DNA of 64,000 nucleotides from Octadecabacter arcticus 238 (GCF_000155735.2 NC_020908.1:3725001-3789000), one strand, 5' to 3'; counted from the first letter of the stretch, positions 33,576-43,059 are shown. The notes: a model not told the origin generated them from the letters alone. Made by a program: numbers and translations.

Positions 33576-34262
33576 TTAGCGCCGCCCGCCATCAGGCGAG
33601 GCATAGAAATCACGCAAACTCTGGCCTTTTTCCACTTTGAATGGCCCGAATTCTTCCATGTCCTTAATGCGATCTAGCCGGAACATGCGGAAATCATTGC
33701 GCAATTCGCACCACCCGACAACGGTCCAAACCTTGCCCCAAAACCAAAGACCAAGCGGGCGGATCACCCGACGCGACGCGCCGCCGTGCTGATCGCCGTA
33801 ATTCAAATCAAGCCGAATGCGCCCGTCTGATGCCGCCTCGATGCGATCGATGCGCGCGCGAACCTCGTCTGTCATTTCGTTCGTCTGGAACGCATGAACC
33901 GGCACCGACGCCGCCCGCGCGCGGGCATCTTCCGGCAGGACCGCTTCGATCTTGACCAGCGCTTCTTCGGCGGCCGCAGCCATTTGCGCGCCGCCCCACG
34001 CGCGGATCATTCTGGCACCCGCAACCAGCGCAACAATCTCGTCTGAATTGAACATCAGCGGCGGCAGATCGTAGCCCGCCCGCATCACGTAGCCGACACC
34101 GGCCTCACCTTCGATTGGCACGCCAGACCCAATCAAATCCGCCACGTCGCGATAAATCGTGCGCTTGGTCACCTCAAGCCGTTCGGCCAATTTCGCCGCC
34201 GTTAGCAGCCGACCACCCCGCAGATACTGCACAATCTGGAAAAGGCGGTCAGCGCGTCTCAT
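33576..34262 (-). CDS. WYL-domain transcriptional regulator (YafY-like)
   Basis: A 228-residue regulator with an N-terminal HTH_11 domain (RLFQIVQYLRGGRLLTAAKL, then RLEVTKRTIYRDVADL) and a C-terminal WYL-type ligand domain (RPLGLWFWGKVWTVVGWCEL near 165, RMFRLDRIKDM near 195). It starts 10 bp after the VOC-family gene on the same strand, so the two form an operon. A symmetric array of TGACA/TGTCA half-sites lies directly upstream of the VOC gene (34667-34718) and is the obvious candidate for its binding site, which would make the operon self-regulated. Confidence 0.88.
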   Translation of the reverse strand: MRRADRLFQIVQYLRGGRLLTAAKLAERLEVTKRTIYRDVADLIGSGVPIEGEAGVGYVMRAGYDLPPLMFNSDEIVALVAGARMIRAWGGAQMAAAAEEALVKIEAVLPEDARARAASVPVHAFQTNEMTDEVRARIDRIEAASDGRIRLDLNYGDQHGGASRRVIRPLGLWFWGKVWTVVGWCELRNDFRMFRLDRIKDMEEFGPFKVEKGQSLRDFYASPDGGRR

Positions 34263-34272
34263 GCTTTACTCC

Positions 34273-34644
34273 TCAAGCGGCTTTGCCGAGTTCGAACAAA
34301 CCCAGACGGTTCCCGTCAAGATCGCGGGCATACAGATAACGGCCCGCGGGAATGTCGATGACAGGGCTATCAACGGTTCCGCCGGCGACGGTCAACCGCG
34401 CTGCGGCGTCCTCGACGGTGTCCGACACCGTCAAATGCGTGACGGTCCCTCCGTCAGTGGGCGGTGTTCCAAGGCACAAATGCCCCCCCGCCCCCTCGTC
34501 CGCGCCATTGAAAACGGCAACCTCAAATGGCCCCATCCGCGTAATCTCCATGTTCCAGCCAAAGACTTCGCCATAAAAGGCACTGGCTTTTTTCATATCC
34601 GTCACTGGAATTTCGGTACATGCTACGATTGGTTGGTGTGTCAT
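34273..34644 (-). CDS. VOC-family (glyoxalase/bleomycin-resistance-like) protein
   Basis: A 123-residue single-unit vicinal oxygen chelate protein: ACTEIPVTDMKKASAFYGEV at the start, WNMEITRMGPFEVAVF in the middle and YLYARDLDGNRLGLFEL at the end. Members bind metals and act on small molecules, or simply bind drugs. ATG 34644 is used; an upstream in-frame start at 34683 would place the N-terminus inside the symmetric operator-like repeat. It is the first gene of a two-gene operon with the WYL regulator, suggesting the regulator senses the compound this protein handles. Substrate unknown. Confidence 0.85.
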   Translation of the reverse strand: MTHQPIVACTEIPVTDMKKASAFYGEVFGWNMEITRMGPFEVAVFNGADEGAGGHLCLGTPPTDGGTVTHLTVSDTVEDAAARLTVAGGTVDSPVIDIPAGRYLYARDLDGNRLGLFELGKAA

Positions 34645-34666
34645 TGTCTCATTTCCTTGGTGTTGA

Positions 34667-34718
34667 TGACACCTCTCTGACACACCCCTGCTGACATCAT
34701 ACTGTCAGCATCATGTCA
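34667..34718. promoter_or_regulatory. Symmetric TGACA/TGTCA array upstream of VOC-WYL operon
   Basis: TGACA occurs at 34667 and 34678 and TGTCA at 34703 and 34714. Both inner and outer pairs share one dyad centre (34692.5), and half-sites on each arm are 11 bp apart, one helix turn. A fifth half-site (TGACA, 34692) lies at the centre. The array ends 22 bp before the VOC start codon, so it overlaps the probable promoter; the WYL regulator is the likely binder. Confidence 0.6.
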
Positions 34719-35471
34719 GCTTATCCAAGAAAGATTTTCGTTGGTGCGTGCAGCGGGATGGTATTCGCCGCTGACCCAGCCTTTGTAGTTTTGCCGGTCC
34801 AGCAATCTGAAAAACGCGGGATAATCGAAATCGCCGCCACTTGGTTCATGGCGATCCGGCACACCGCCCACCTGAATATGCACAACACGCGATTTCACTT
34901 TGTCCCAAGTGCCCGACACATCGCCGGTGATCTTTGCGGCGTGATAGGCATCAAACTGCAGGTGCAGATTTGGCGCCGCCACCTCTTCCAGCACCTCCAT
35001 CGCAAGATCAAAATCATTAAGAAAATAACCCGCCATGTCGGTCTCATTGATCGGCTCAATCGTCAGGCTTTGACGTGGCGCGAACGCCGACGCCCATTTC
35101 AAATTCTGCACAAAACAGTGTCGTGCCGCTGGCCCCGCAGCAACACCGGCCATGATATGGACATGCTCTGCGCCCAGCGCGCCCGCATAGCGAACCGTGC
35201 GCCGGAACGCCTGTTAAAACCGCGCCTCCTGACCCACCACAGCCGCAAACCCGCGCGGCCCGTCGGGGTCGGCATAATTCGGCGGCGGGCAATTTATCAA
35301 CGCCAAAGGCAGACCGGATCGCGCCAAAGCGGTGCCAAGTTTAGCCGTATTTTCGTCGTAGGGAAAAAGGATCTCCACCGCCTCTAACCCCGCACGTTTG
35401 GCGGCCACCGCACGCTCCAACAGCGGATATTCAGTGAATAACATCGTCAGATTCGCGCAGAACTTCGGCAC
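34716..35471 (-). pseudogene. hyi: Hydroxypyruvate isomerase gene with in-frame stop
   Basis: The frame encodes a xylose-isomerase-like TIM barrel of the Hyi type: PKFCANLTMLFTEYP at the start, VEILFPYDENTA, EHVHIMAGVAAG, LTIEPINETD and VSGEYHPAART near the end, the last two carrying the catalytic Glu residues. Codon 86 is TAA (35214-35216), between QEARF and QAFRRTVRYAGA, with no frame shift; a Gln codon turned stop would explain it. The GTG start at 35471 follows GGAGG and overlaps the DUF1285 stop by one base. Hyi interconverts hydroxypyruvate and tartronate semialdehyde in glyoxylate use; glycolate oxidase genes lie 9 kb away. Function is probably lost. Confidence 0.85.
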
Positions 35472-36064
35472 TAAACCTCCAAGTCCGCAGCGGGAATGAT
35501 CGGGAAAAACGCACCAGCTGACCGAATGCCAAACCAATCAACGTCCTCGTGTTTGGCCGTTTCACCAATATCCACCAGTCGATAAAACGACTTTCGATCA
35601 ATCAAGGCTTCAAGGTTGCGGCGGATCAAAACATAGGGGCTCGGCTCCCCAGATTTGGCATCCCGCACAACGCGGATCGGGTGATCCGGCCCGGCGATTG
35701 CAAAATCACCCACGTTGGTTTCAAACCGCAACCCGTCTTCAACCTGCACAAAATCCACCGCCACGAACGGCGCGTCATCGACGGTGATGCCCACCTTTTC
35801 AACCGGCGTCACCAGAAAATAATCGTCCCCGTCTTTGCGAATAACTGTCGAAAACAGCTTCACCAGTTCGGGCCGCCCAATCGGCGTGCCCAGATAAAAC
35901 CACGTGCCATCCCGCGCGATCCGCATGTCCAGATCACCACAAAATGGCGGATTCCAACTTTCCACGGGCGGCAATCCGCGCCCTTTTGCCGCCGCCCGCG
36001 CCGAAGATGCGAGGCTTTCCGCCGACACTGTAACAGTGCCATTACTTTGGTTTGTTTTTGCCAT
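35471..36064 (-). CDS. DUF1285 family protein
   Basis: A 197-residue soluble protein recognised as DUF1285: CGDLDMRIARDGTWFYLGTP near 42, ELVKLFSTVIRKDGDDYFLV, and TPVEKVGITVDDAPFVAVDF near 105. The function of the family is unknown. It is divergent from the MoxR ATPase gene across about 65 bp and is followed, with a one-base overlap (TAGTG), by the broken hydroxypyruvate isomerase gene. The DUF1285 frame itself is intact to a normal C-terminus. Confidence 0.88.
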   Translation of the reverse strand: MAKTNQSNGTVTVSAESLASSARAAAKGRGLPPVESWNPPFCGDLDMRIARDGTWFYLGTPIGRPELVKLFSTVIRKDGDDYFLVTPVEKVGITVDDAPFVAVDFVQVEDGLRFETNVGDFAIAGPDHPIRVVRDAKSGEPSPYVLIRRNLEALIDRKSFYRLVDIGETAKHEDVDWFGIRSAGAFFPIIPAADLEV

Positions 36065-36129
36065 TGGGCTTACCTGCGATATCTGTTCAACTCATGAACG
36101 ACTATATGACCCATAAGAAAGAGATTGCC

Positions 36130-37149
36130 ATGCCCCCCGAAGTTCCGAACGACGCAGCACTCGTGACCCAGATCGAAACCCTCGGCGGCAAACTGGCGCA
36201 GGCCCGCGTCTCCATTGCCAAACGGTTCATCGGTCAGGACAGGGTGGTCGATCTGACATTGGCGTCACTTTTGTGTGGCGGGCATGCCTTGCTGATCGGC
36301 CTGCCCGGTCTGGGCAAGACGCGGCTGGTCGATACGCTGTCCACGGTCATGGGTCTGCATGGAAATCGTATCCAGTTCACACCCGATTTGATGCCTGCCG
36401 ATATTCTTGGCTCCGAAGTGCTGGAAACGGCCACCGATGGCAGCCGCGATTTCCGCTTTATCGAAGGCCCGATTTTTTGTCAGCTGTTGATGGCGGATGA
36501 AATCAACCGCGCCTCCCCGCGCACGCAATCAGCGCTTTTGCAGGCGATGCAGGAAAAAGAAGTCACAATCGCGGGCGAACATCGCAAACTCGGCGCGCCG
36601 TTCCACGTTCTGGCGACGCAAAACCCTATCGAACAAGAAGGCACCTACCCCCTGCCCGAAGCACAGCTTGACCGGTTTTTGGTGCAGATTGACGTCCCCT
36701 ATCCGGATCGCGGCACCGAACGCGACATTCTCATCGCGACAACGGGCGCAACCGAAGAAAATGCCACCGCCGTTTTCACCACCGAAGAATTGCTCGCAGC
36801 ACAGGTCTTGTTGCGACGCATGCCGGTGGGCGATGCCATTGTTGAAATGATCCTTGATCTGGTCCGCGCCTGCCGCCCAGATGATGCATCGGCGTCCGAA
36901 CTGGTTAAAAACACCGTCAGCTGGGGGCCCGGCCCGCGTGCCGCGCAGGCCTTGATGCTGACCGTGCGCGCGGCCGCTTTGCTGGATGGCCGTCTGGTTC
37001 CATCGGCCGAAGATGTGCGCGCCATGGCAGCACCTGTTCTCACACACCGCATGGCGCTGTCGTTTGCGGCGCGCGCGCGCGGCGAAAACCTGCCGTCTGT
37101 CATTGATCAGGTCGCAACCCAAATCACCAGCATCTCGCAGGCCGCATGA
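36130..37149 (+). CDS. MoxR-family AAA+ ATPase
   Basis: A 339-residue MoxR-type ATPase. Walker A is GLPGLGKTR, Walker B LLMADEINR followed by ASPRTQSALLQAMQEKEVT, and TQNPIEQEGTYPLPEAQLDRF contains sensor 1 and the arginine finger region. MoxR proteins act as chaperones with VWA-type partners. I use ATG 36130, which follows AAGAAAGAG; in-frame ATGs at 36094 and 36106 have no ribosome site. The stop overlaps the DUF58 start by 4 bp, and two large membrane-protein genes follow, the standard MoxR/DUF58/DUF4159/GATase-like operon of alphaproteobacteria. Confidence 0.93.
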   Translation: MPPEVPNDAALVTQIETLGGKLAQARVSIAKRFIGQDRVVDLTLASLLCGGHALLIGLPGLGKTRLVDTLSTVMGLHGNRIQFTPDLMPADILGSEVLETATDGSRDFRFIEGPIFCQLLMADEINRASPRTQSALLQAMQEKEVTIAGEHRKLGAPFHVLATQNPIEQEGTYPLPEAQLDRFLVQIDVPYPDRGTERDILIATTGATEENATAVFTTEELLAAQVLLRRMPVGDAIVEMILDLVRACRPDDASASELVKNTVSWGPGPRAAQALMLTVRAAALLDGRLVPSAEDVRAMAAPVLTHRMALSFAARARGENLPSVIDQVATQITSISQAA

Positions 37150-38021
37150 CGGACGCGCCCCTCACTTTACGCTCGGCGTCCGAAACCCTCGCGGCCGCGT
37201 TTCCACCCCTGCTGGCCGAGGCTGAACACCTCGCCACAACGGTCATGATCGGTGATCACGGTCGGCGGCGTGCGGGTGTTGGCGATACGTTCTGGCAATA
37301 CCGACCGGCACAAAACCACGACGAAATGCGCAGTATTGACTGGCGCCGCTCTGCGCGTTCGGATGCACAGTTCATCCAGGATAAGGAATGGCAGATCGCC
37401 CAGTCGATCCTGATGTGGGTCGACCAGTCCGCCTCCATGTCGTTCACGTCCCTGAACGACGGCACCACCAAAGGATCGCGCGCGCGCACACTGGCACTGG
37501 CCAGTGCCATTTTGCTGCTGCGCGGTGGCGAACGGGTCGGTTTGACCGGCAACGTCCTGCCGCCGCGGCGCGGTGAAGTCCAAGTCGCGCAAATGGCAGC
37601 CCTGCTTTCACAAGATCACGCGGACGACTTCGGAACACCCGACGCCACAGGCATGGTCTCGCATTCGCGCGCGCTGTTCGTGTCAGACTTCATGGGCGAC
37701 CTCACCGGACTTGAAACCGCCATGGCAAAAGCCGCCGATCGCGACGTGCGCGGCGCCCTTGTCCAAATCCTTGACCCGTCCGAGGAAGCATTTCCCTTTG
37801 ACGGTCGTACCATTTTTGAATCCATGTCCGGCACAATGCGACATGAAACCCTCAAAGCCCGCGACCTGCGGGACCGCTACCTTGATCGCCTTGCACAACG
37901 CAAAGACCGCCTTGCATCCCTCGCACGTACGGCGGGCTGGCAGTACAACACCCACCACACGGACACCCCCGCAGCGTCTGCCCTGCTCTGGATTTACACC
38001 GCACTGGAACGCCGCGCATGA
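37146..38021 (+). CDS. DUF58 domain-containing protein
   Basis: A 291-residue protein with the DUF58 core: FWQYRPAQNHDEMRSIDWRR near 58, then WQIAQSILMWVDQSASMSF near 90, a VWA-like strand with DxSxS. DUF58 proteins work with MoxR ATPases, perhaps as metal-dependent adhesion or assembly factors at the membrane. It starts 4 bp inside the MoxR gene (ATGA). After the stop lies a 130-bp gap with a dispersed repeat before the DUF4159 gene. No membrane helix is seen. Confidence 0.9.
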   Translation: MTDAPLTLRSASETLAAAFPPLLAEAEHLATTVMIGDHGRRRAGVGDTFWQYRPAQNHDEMRSIDWRRSARSDAQFIQDKEWQIAQSILMWVDQSASMSFTSLNDGTTKGSRARTLALASAILLLRGGERVGLTGNVLPPRRGEVQVAQMAALLSQDHADDFGTPDATGMVSHSRALFVSDFMGDLTGLETAMAKAADRDVRGALVQILDPSEEAFPFDGRTIFESMSGTMRHETLKARDLRDRYLDRLAQRKDRLASLARTAGWQYNTHHTDTPAASALLWIYTALERRA

Positions 38022-38050
38022 CCCCTGCAAACTTTTCCTTCCCGCCCTGC

Positions 38051-38110
38051 CTTTGTCTCATAAATATCCCGGGGGTGGGCGCCTTGGCGACGGGGGACTG
38101 GCCCCCCTCT
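38051..38110 (+). repeat. Dispersed intergenic repeat (copy 3)
   Basis: ctttgtctcataaatatccc followed by gggggtgggcgcc and a G-run/ctgg/C-run hairpin. It sits between the DUF58 and DUF4159 genes on the same strand, so if it terminates transcription it would weaken expression of the downstream half of the operon. Confidence 0.7.
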
Positions 38111-38151
38111 GCCGTCGGATTTGCACCGCAAATTCGACGTGAAATCCGCCC

Positions 38152-40908
38152 ATGCTAAACCTCGGCCCCATCGCATTCGCGACACCGTGGCTGCTGCTTG
38201 GCCTGCTGATCCTGCCGATTTTGTGGCTCCTGCTGCGTGCAGTTCCGCCAGCCCCGATCCGGCGCCGCTTTCCCGGAGTGGCACTGCTTCTTGGCCTCAC
38301 CGACGACACCAGCCAGACCGACCGCACCCCGTGGTGGCTGTTGCTGCTGCGTCTTATTGCCGTGGCCGCAATTATCACGGCGTTCGCAGGCCCCGTCCTC
38401 AACCCGGACGAAGACACCCCCGGCACTGGCCCGTTGTTGATCGTCGTTGACGGCACATGGGCAGATGCGCGCGATTGGCCGCGCCGCGTGGATCGTATTG
38501 ATGCAGCCCTAACAGAAGCCGCCCGCGATGGCCGCACGGCGGCACTCGTTGCCCTCACCGATCTGCCACCGGAACCGCCAGTCTTTCAGGATGCGCAGGC
38601 GGTGCGGCAACGCATCCCCGCGCTGCAACCACACCCCTATGCCCCCGACAGCGACGCGCTGACCCACTGGGCTGACAGCCTGACCGGACAGTTCGACACC
38701 TTCTGGATGTCGGATGGATTGGCCCGTAACAGCCGTGACGCGCTTCTGGCGGCACTGGAATCCCACGGCACCGTCACCGCCTTTGAATCCCCGCGACCGG
38801 TTTTGGGCCTGCGCGCCGCGCAATTTGAGGACGACAACGTCACCGTGACCGCCCTACGCGCCACATCGGGTATCGAGGTCGAGACCACAATCACCGCCAT
38901 CGGGCTTGATCCTGCTGGCGTCGAACGCCGCCTGTCCAGCGCAATCGCCACGTTCGAGGCTACAGCCACACAGGCGACTGCGACCTTTGATCTGCCGCCA
39001 GAACTGCGAAACCGCGTCACACGTTTCGAAATCCAAGGTATGCGATCTGCGGGTGCTGTGACACTCACCGACGATGCCTTGAAACGTCGCGAAGTGGCGC
39101 TTCTTGCGGGCGCCAGTGATCGCGAAGCCCTCGATCTGCTGTCCCCGCTGCACTACCTTGAACAGGCCCTGATCCCAACGGCGGACCTAATCGACGGCAC
39201 ACTGCAAGACGTGCTTCTGGCCAATCCTGACGCTATAATCCTTGCCGATGTCGGGACGCTCACCGCGATTGAGGCTGACACGATGCTCGACTGGGTTGAA
39301 AGCGGCGGGCTTCTGGTGCGTTTTGCAGGCCCGCGCCTTGCCGCAAGCGATATCAGCCGCATTGACGAAGACCCGCTGATGCCGGTGCGGCTACGCATTG
39401 GCGGCAGATCGATCGGCGGTGCCATGTCATGGGGAGAGCCTAAAGTGCTCGCGCCATTTCCAGCCAGCAGTCCGTTCTTCGGTCTGACCATCCCCGATGA
39501 CGTCGCAGTCACAGCGCAGGTCGTGGCGCAACCCGACCCAACATTGGCGCAGCGCGTCATCGCGCAATTGGCCGACGGCACGCCGCTGGTCACCCGCAAA
39601 TCGGCTGGATCAGGATCCATCGTGCTGTTTCATGTGACGGCAAATGCAGAATGGTCGACCCTGCCGCTGTCGGGCCTGTTCGTGCAAATGCTTGAACGTC
39701 TCGCGGTGTCCACGCGCCCGTCTGCCCCCACCGCGGAAGATTTGATAGGAACCACTTGGATGGCCGAAGACGTTCTGGATGCTTTTGGCGACCTTATCCG
39801 CGCCGACACCTTGCCCGGTGTTGACGGTGAAGCCCTCGCGACAGCCACACCCTCAGCGATGATGCCACCGGGTCTTTACGCCGGCGAAGACCGCCGCATC
39901 GCCGTCAACGTCATTGGCCGCGACGACACGCTGATTGCCACGACATGGCCCGCGCGCATTGCGGTTGAAGGCCTTGATGTGGTGCGCGAAACGCTGCTGA
40001 AAGGCTGGCTTTTGGCGGCCGCACTGGTCCTGCTGACGATTGATATCATCGCGTCACTGGCCCTGTCAGGTCGCCTTCGTGGTCCACGCGCCGCTGCGGT
40101 AGCGACCGTACTAATCGCCTTGATGATCGCCCCGCAAGCGCGCGCGCAGGACGATAGTTTCGCCATCGCTGCAACCGCCGACGTGGTGCTGGCTTACGTT
40201 GTGACGGGTGACACCCGCGTCGATGAGATGTCTGACGCAGGGCTTTACGGGTTGTCCAACACCCTGTTCCAACGCACGTCGATTGAACCCTCGTTTCCTG
40301 TCGGCATCGACCTTGAAACCGACGAGCTGGCGTTTTTCCCTTTTATTTATTGGCCCATCACAGCCGACCAGCAGCTGCCAACCCGCGAGGCTTATGCCAA
40401 GCTGAACCGCTATTTGCGATCAGGCGGGATGATCCTGTTTGATACCCGCGATGCGGATTTGGCGCGGTTCGGCTCGTCGTCGCCGCAAGGACGCAAGCTG
40501 CAGGCGATTGCCCGCGGCCTTGATATTCCGGCCCTTGAACCGATCCCGCAGGACCATGTTCTGACGCGGACATTCTATTTGCTGCAAGATTTCCCCGGTC
40601 GTCATCCCAGTCGCGATGTCTGGGTCGAAGCGGCCCCCGCGGGGGCTGAGATTTCCGATGGAATGCCGTTTCGCGACCTTAACGATGGTGTGACGCCCGT
40701 GGTTGTTGGCGGCAACGACTGGGCCGCGGCATGGGCCACCGACCGCCAGGGCAACCCGCTGGTTCCTATCGGGCGCGGCATGGCGGGTGAACGCCAACGC
40801 GAGATTGCGCTGCGGTTTGGCGTTAACCTGATCATGCATGTGCTGACGGGCAATTATAAATCAGATCAGGTCCATGTGCCTGCGTTGCTGGATCGGTTGG
40901 GGCAATAG
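38152..40908 (+). CDS. DUF4159 membrane protein (BatA-like N-terminus)
   Basis: A 918-residue protein. The first 90 residues form the BatA-type double helix (FATPWLLLGLLILPILWLLL, then LLLLRLIAVAAIITAFAGPV); a VWA-like domain follows (LLIVVDGTWADARDW). A further hydrophobic segment near 625 (LAAALVLLTIDIIASLAL) leads to the C-terminal DUF4159 domain (ELAFFPFIYWPITADQQLPT, later YLRSGGMILFDTRDADLARF), which resembles a glutamine-amidotransferase fold. It belongs to the MoxR/DUF58 operon and likely assembles in the inner membrane with them. Catalytic activity of the DUF4159 part is unproven. Confidence 0.88.
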   Translation: MLNLGPIAFATPWLLLGLLILPILWLLLRAVPPAPIRRRFPGVALLLGLTDDTSQTDRTPWWLLLLRLIAVAAIITAFAGPVLNPDEDTPGTGPLLIVVDGTWADARDWPRRVDRIDAALTEAARDGRTAALVALTDLPPEPPVFQDAQAVRQRIPALQPHPYAPDSDALTHWADSLTGQFDTFWMSDGLARNSRDALLAALESHGTVTAFESPRPVLGLRAAQFEDDNVTVTALRATSGIEVETTITAIGLDPAGVERRLSSAIATFEATATQATATFDLPPELRNRVTRFEIQGMRSAGAVTLTDDALKRREVALLAGASDREALDLLSPLHYLEQALIPTADLIDGTLQDVLLANPDAIILADVGTLTAIEADTMLDWVESGGLLVRFAGPRLAASDISRIDEDPLMPVRLRIGGRSIGGAMSWGEPKVLAPFPASSPFFGLTIPDDVAVTAQVVAQPDPTLAQRVIAQLADGTPLVTRKSAGSGSIVLFHVTANAEWSTLPLSGLFVQMLERLAVSTRPSAPTAEDLIGTTWMAEDVLDAFGDLIRADTLPGVDGEALATATPSAMMPPGLYAGEDRRIAVNVIGRDDTLIATTWPARIAVEGLDVVRETLLKGWLLAAALVLLTIDIIASLALSGRLRGPRAAAVATVLIALMIAPQARAQDDSFAIAATADVVLAYVVTGDTRVDEMSDAGLYGLSNTLFQRTSIEPSFPVGIDLETDELAFFPFIYWPITADQQLPTREAYAKLNRYLRSGGMILFDTRDADLARFGSSSPQGRKLQAIARGLDIPALEPIPQDHVLTRTFYLLQDFPGRHPSRDVWVEAAPAGAEISDGMPFRDLNDGVTPVVVGGNDWAAAWATDRQGNPLVPIGRGMAGERQREIALRFGVNLIMHVLTGNYKSDQVHVPALLDRLGQ

Positions 40909-40986
40909 GATGGAACATCGCATGATTGAAATCTGCGCCTCCGGCGGGAGTTTTCGGGCCAAGATGAAGCCAGAAGTGGGCATAGT

Positions 40987-43059
40987 ATGATCGGGAACAT
41001 CATCCTCGACCCGCTGGTGCCGCTAGTCGTGCTATACGGGCTGGCGGCGCTATCTGCGGTGGGGCTCGCCTTTGCAATCTGGCGACGACTGTTGGGCTGG
41101 GCGCTGCGCGCGCTGGCCGCCGTTGTCATCCTTGGCGCCATCGCCAATCCGTCGCTGCAACAAGAAGACCGCGCCGAGCTGTCTGACATCGTGTTGGCCG
41201 TCGTTGATGAAAGCGCGAGCCAGCGTCTGTCGGACCGCCCCGATCAATCCGCACAAGCGCTTGCCAATCTGCAAGCCGAAGTCGCGCGGCGTCCAAACAC
41301 CGAATTGCGTGTCCTGACCTTGGGCGACGGGGTCGATGATGTGGGCACAGAACTTATGGCGGCCCTATCGGAGGCCCTGTCGCAAGAACCGCAAGCCCGC
41401 ATCGCCGGTATGGTGTTGATCACCGACGGTCGCCTGCACGATTTGCCAGCCGCCCCCGCAACATTGCCCGCGCCGCTGCATGTTTTGTTGACAGGCCACA
41501 AAGACGATTGGGATCGCCGCCTTGTGATCCGCAACGCGCCTGCATTTGCTATACTCGGCGAACCTGTCACGCTCACCCTGCGGGTTGAGGATCAGGGTGC
41601 AGCGCCCGACGCGGGCTTTGTTGATCTTACAATTTCCATCGATGGCGGCCCACCGATGGCGTTCCTGGTGCCGGTCAATGAAGACGTCGAATTGCCAATC
41701 GACCTGCCCCACGGCGGGATGAATGTGATGCAATTTGCCACCCCTGCCGTGGACGGCGAGTTGACCGACCGCAACAACGAAGCCGTGGTGCAAATCAACG
41801 GTGTGCGCGACCGTCTGCGCGTGTTGCTGGTCAGCGGCGAACCCCACGCGGGGGAGCGCACGTGGCGCAACTTGCTGAAATCCGACAGTTCAGTCGACCT
41901 TGTGCATTTCACCATTCTGCGCCCCCCTGAAAAGCAGGATGGCGTACCGGTGAATGAGCTGTCTTTGATCGCGTTTCCGACCCGTGAATTGTTCCTCGAA
42001 AAGGTCGACGAATTCGATCTGATTATTTTTGATCGCTACAAACGGCGCGGAATTTTACCGTCAGCCTACCTCGAGAATATTGGCAATTATGTGCAAAACG
42101 GCGGCGCGGTTTTGATTTCTGCGGGTCCGGATTACGCGTCAGCCGACAGCATCTATCGCTCCCCTTTAGGAGCCGTGCTGCCGGGTCGCCCCACGGCGCG
42201 GGTCTATGAAGAAGGCTTTACACCGGAGATCACCGACATCGGCCAACGCCACCCCGTGACCGAAGGGCTTGAGGAATTTTCGCCCAATCAAGGCGAGGAC
42301 GGCACCCCCGGTTGGGGCCGCTGGTTCCGCCAGATAGAAGTCGAACCAACCGAAAACGCCACCGTCGTTATGTCCGGAATTGACGACAAACCCCTGCTGA
42401 TGCTGGAACGGGTCGGCGAAGGACGCGTCGCGCTGATGGCGTCGGATCAAACATGGCTGTGGGATCGCGGATTTGAAGGCGGCGGGCCGCAATTGGAACT
42501 GCTGCGCCGCCTCGCCCATTGGATGATGAAAGAGCCCGAGCTTGAAGAAGAAACCATGTGGGTTGAACCAAACGGGCTGACCATGCGCATTATCCGCCGC
42601 ACGCTCGATGAAGAAACCGGCGATGTGACGATCACCCATCCCGACGGCACCGAGACGATTTTGACCTTGGACGAAGTGACCCCGGGCAGGTTCGAGTTGT
42701 TGTGGGAATCGCCCGAAGTCGGGCTTTATCGCCTGACCGACGGGGACGTTGAAACTGTCATCGCGCTCGGTCCTGCTGCCCCGCGTGAATTTGAACAGAC
42801 GATCGCGAACGGCGAATTGATCGCAGACCTCGTGGCATCAACCAACGGCGGCATCACTGTGATGAGCGACGGCCTGCCGTCTTTACGCGACGTGCGCAGC
42901 GGCCGCGTGGCGTTTGGTCTGGGCTGGATCGGCATCACCCCGCGCGATGCCTATCGCATCACTGACGTGACCGTCACACCGCTGCTGCCCGCTTGGCTGG
43001 CGTTGTTGCTGGCAGGACTGCTGGTGATCGGCGCGTGGCTTCGTGAGGGACAGCGCTAG
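40987..43059 (+). CDS. Membrane protein with glutamine-amidotransferase-like domain, MoxR operon
   Basis: A 690-residue protein with N-terminal helices (LVPLVVLYGLAALSAVGLAF, LRALAAVVILGAIANPS), a periplasmic region, a class I GATase-like fold (VLLVSGEPHAGERTWRNLL near 278, FDLIIFDRYKRRGILPSAYL, NGGAVLISAGPDYAS) and a final helix (LLPAWLALLLAGLLVIGAWL). The Cys nucleophile of true amidotransferases is not seen, so it is probably a binding domain. It follows the DUF4159 gene after 78 bp and completes the operon. Its stop overlaps the convergent small secreted-protein gene in the tetranucleotide CTAG. Confidence 0.85.
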   Translation: MIGNIILDPLVPLVVLYGLAALSAVGLAFAIWRRLLGWALRALAAVVILGAIANPSLQQEDRAELSDIVLAVVDESASQRLSDRPDQSAQALANLQAEVARRPNTELRVLTLGDGVDDVGTELMAALSEALSQEPQARIAGMVLITDGRLHDLPAAPATLPAPLHVLLTGHKDDWDRRLVIRNAPAFAILGEPVTLTLRVEDQGAAPDAGFVDLTISIDGGPPMAFLVPVNEDVELPIDLPHGGMNVMQFATPAVDGELTDRNNEAVVQINGVRDRLRVLLVSGEPHAGERTWRNLLKSDSSVDLVHFTILRPPEKQDGVPVNELSLIAFPTRELFLEKVDEFDLIIFDRYKRRGILPSAYLENIGNYVQNGGAVLISAGPDYASADSIYRSPLGAVLPGRPTARVYEEGFTPEITDIGQRHPVTEGLEEFSPNQGEDGTPGWGRWFRQIEVEPTENATVVMSGIDDKPLLMLERVGEGRVALMASDQTWLWDRGFEGGGPQLELLRRLAHWMMKEPELEEETMWVEPNGLTMRIIRRTLDEETGDVTITHPDGTETILTLDEVTPGRFELLWESPEVGLYRLTDGDVETVIALGPAAPREFEQTIANGELIADLVASTNGGITVMSDGLPSLRDVRSGRVAFGLGWIGITPRDAYRITDVTVTPLLPAWLALLLAGLLVIGAWLREGQR

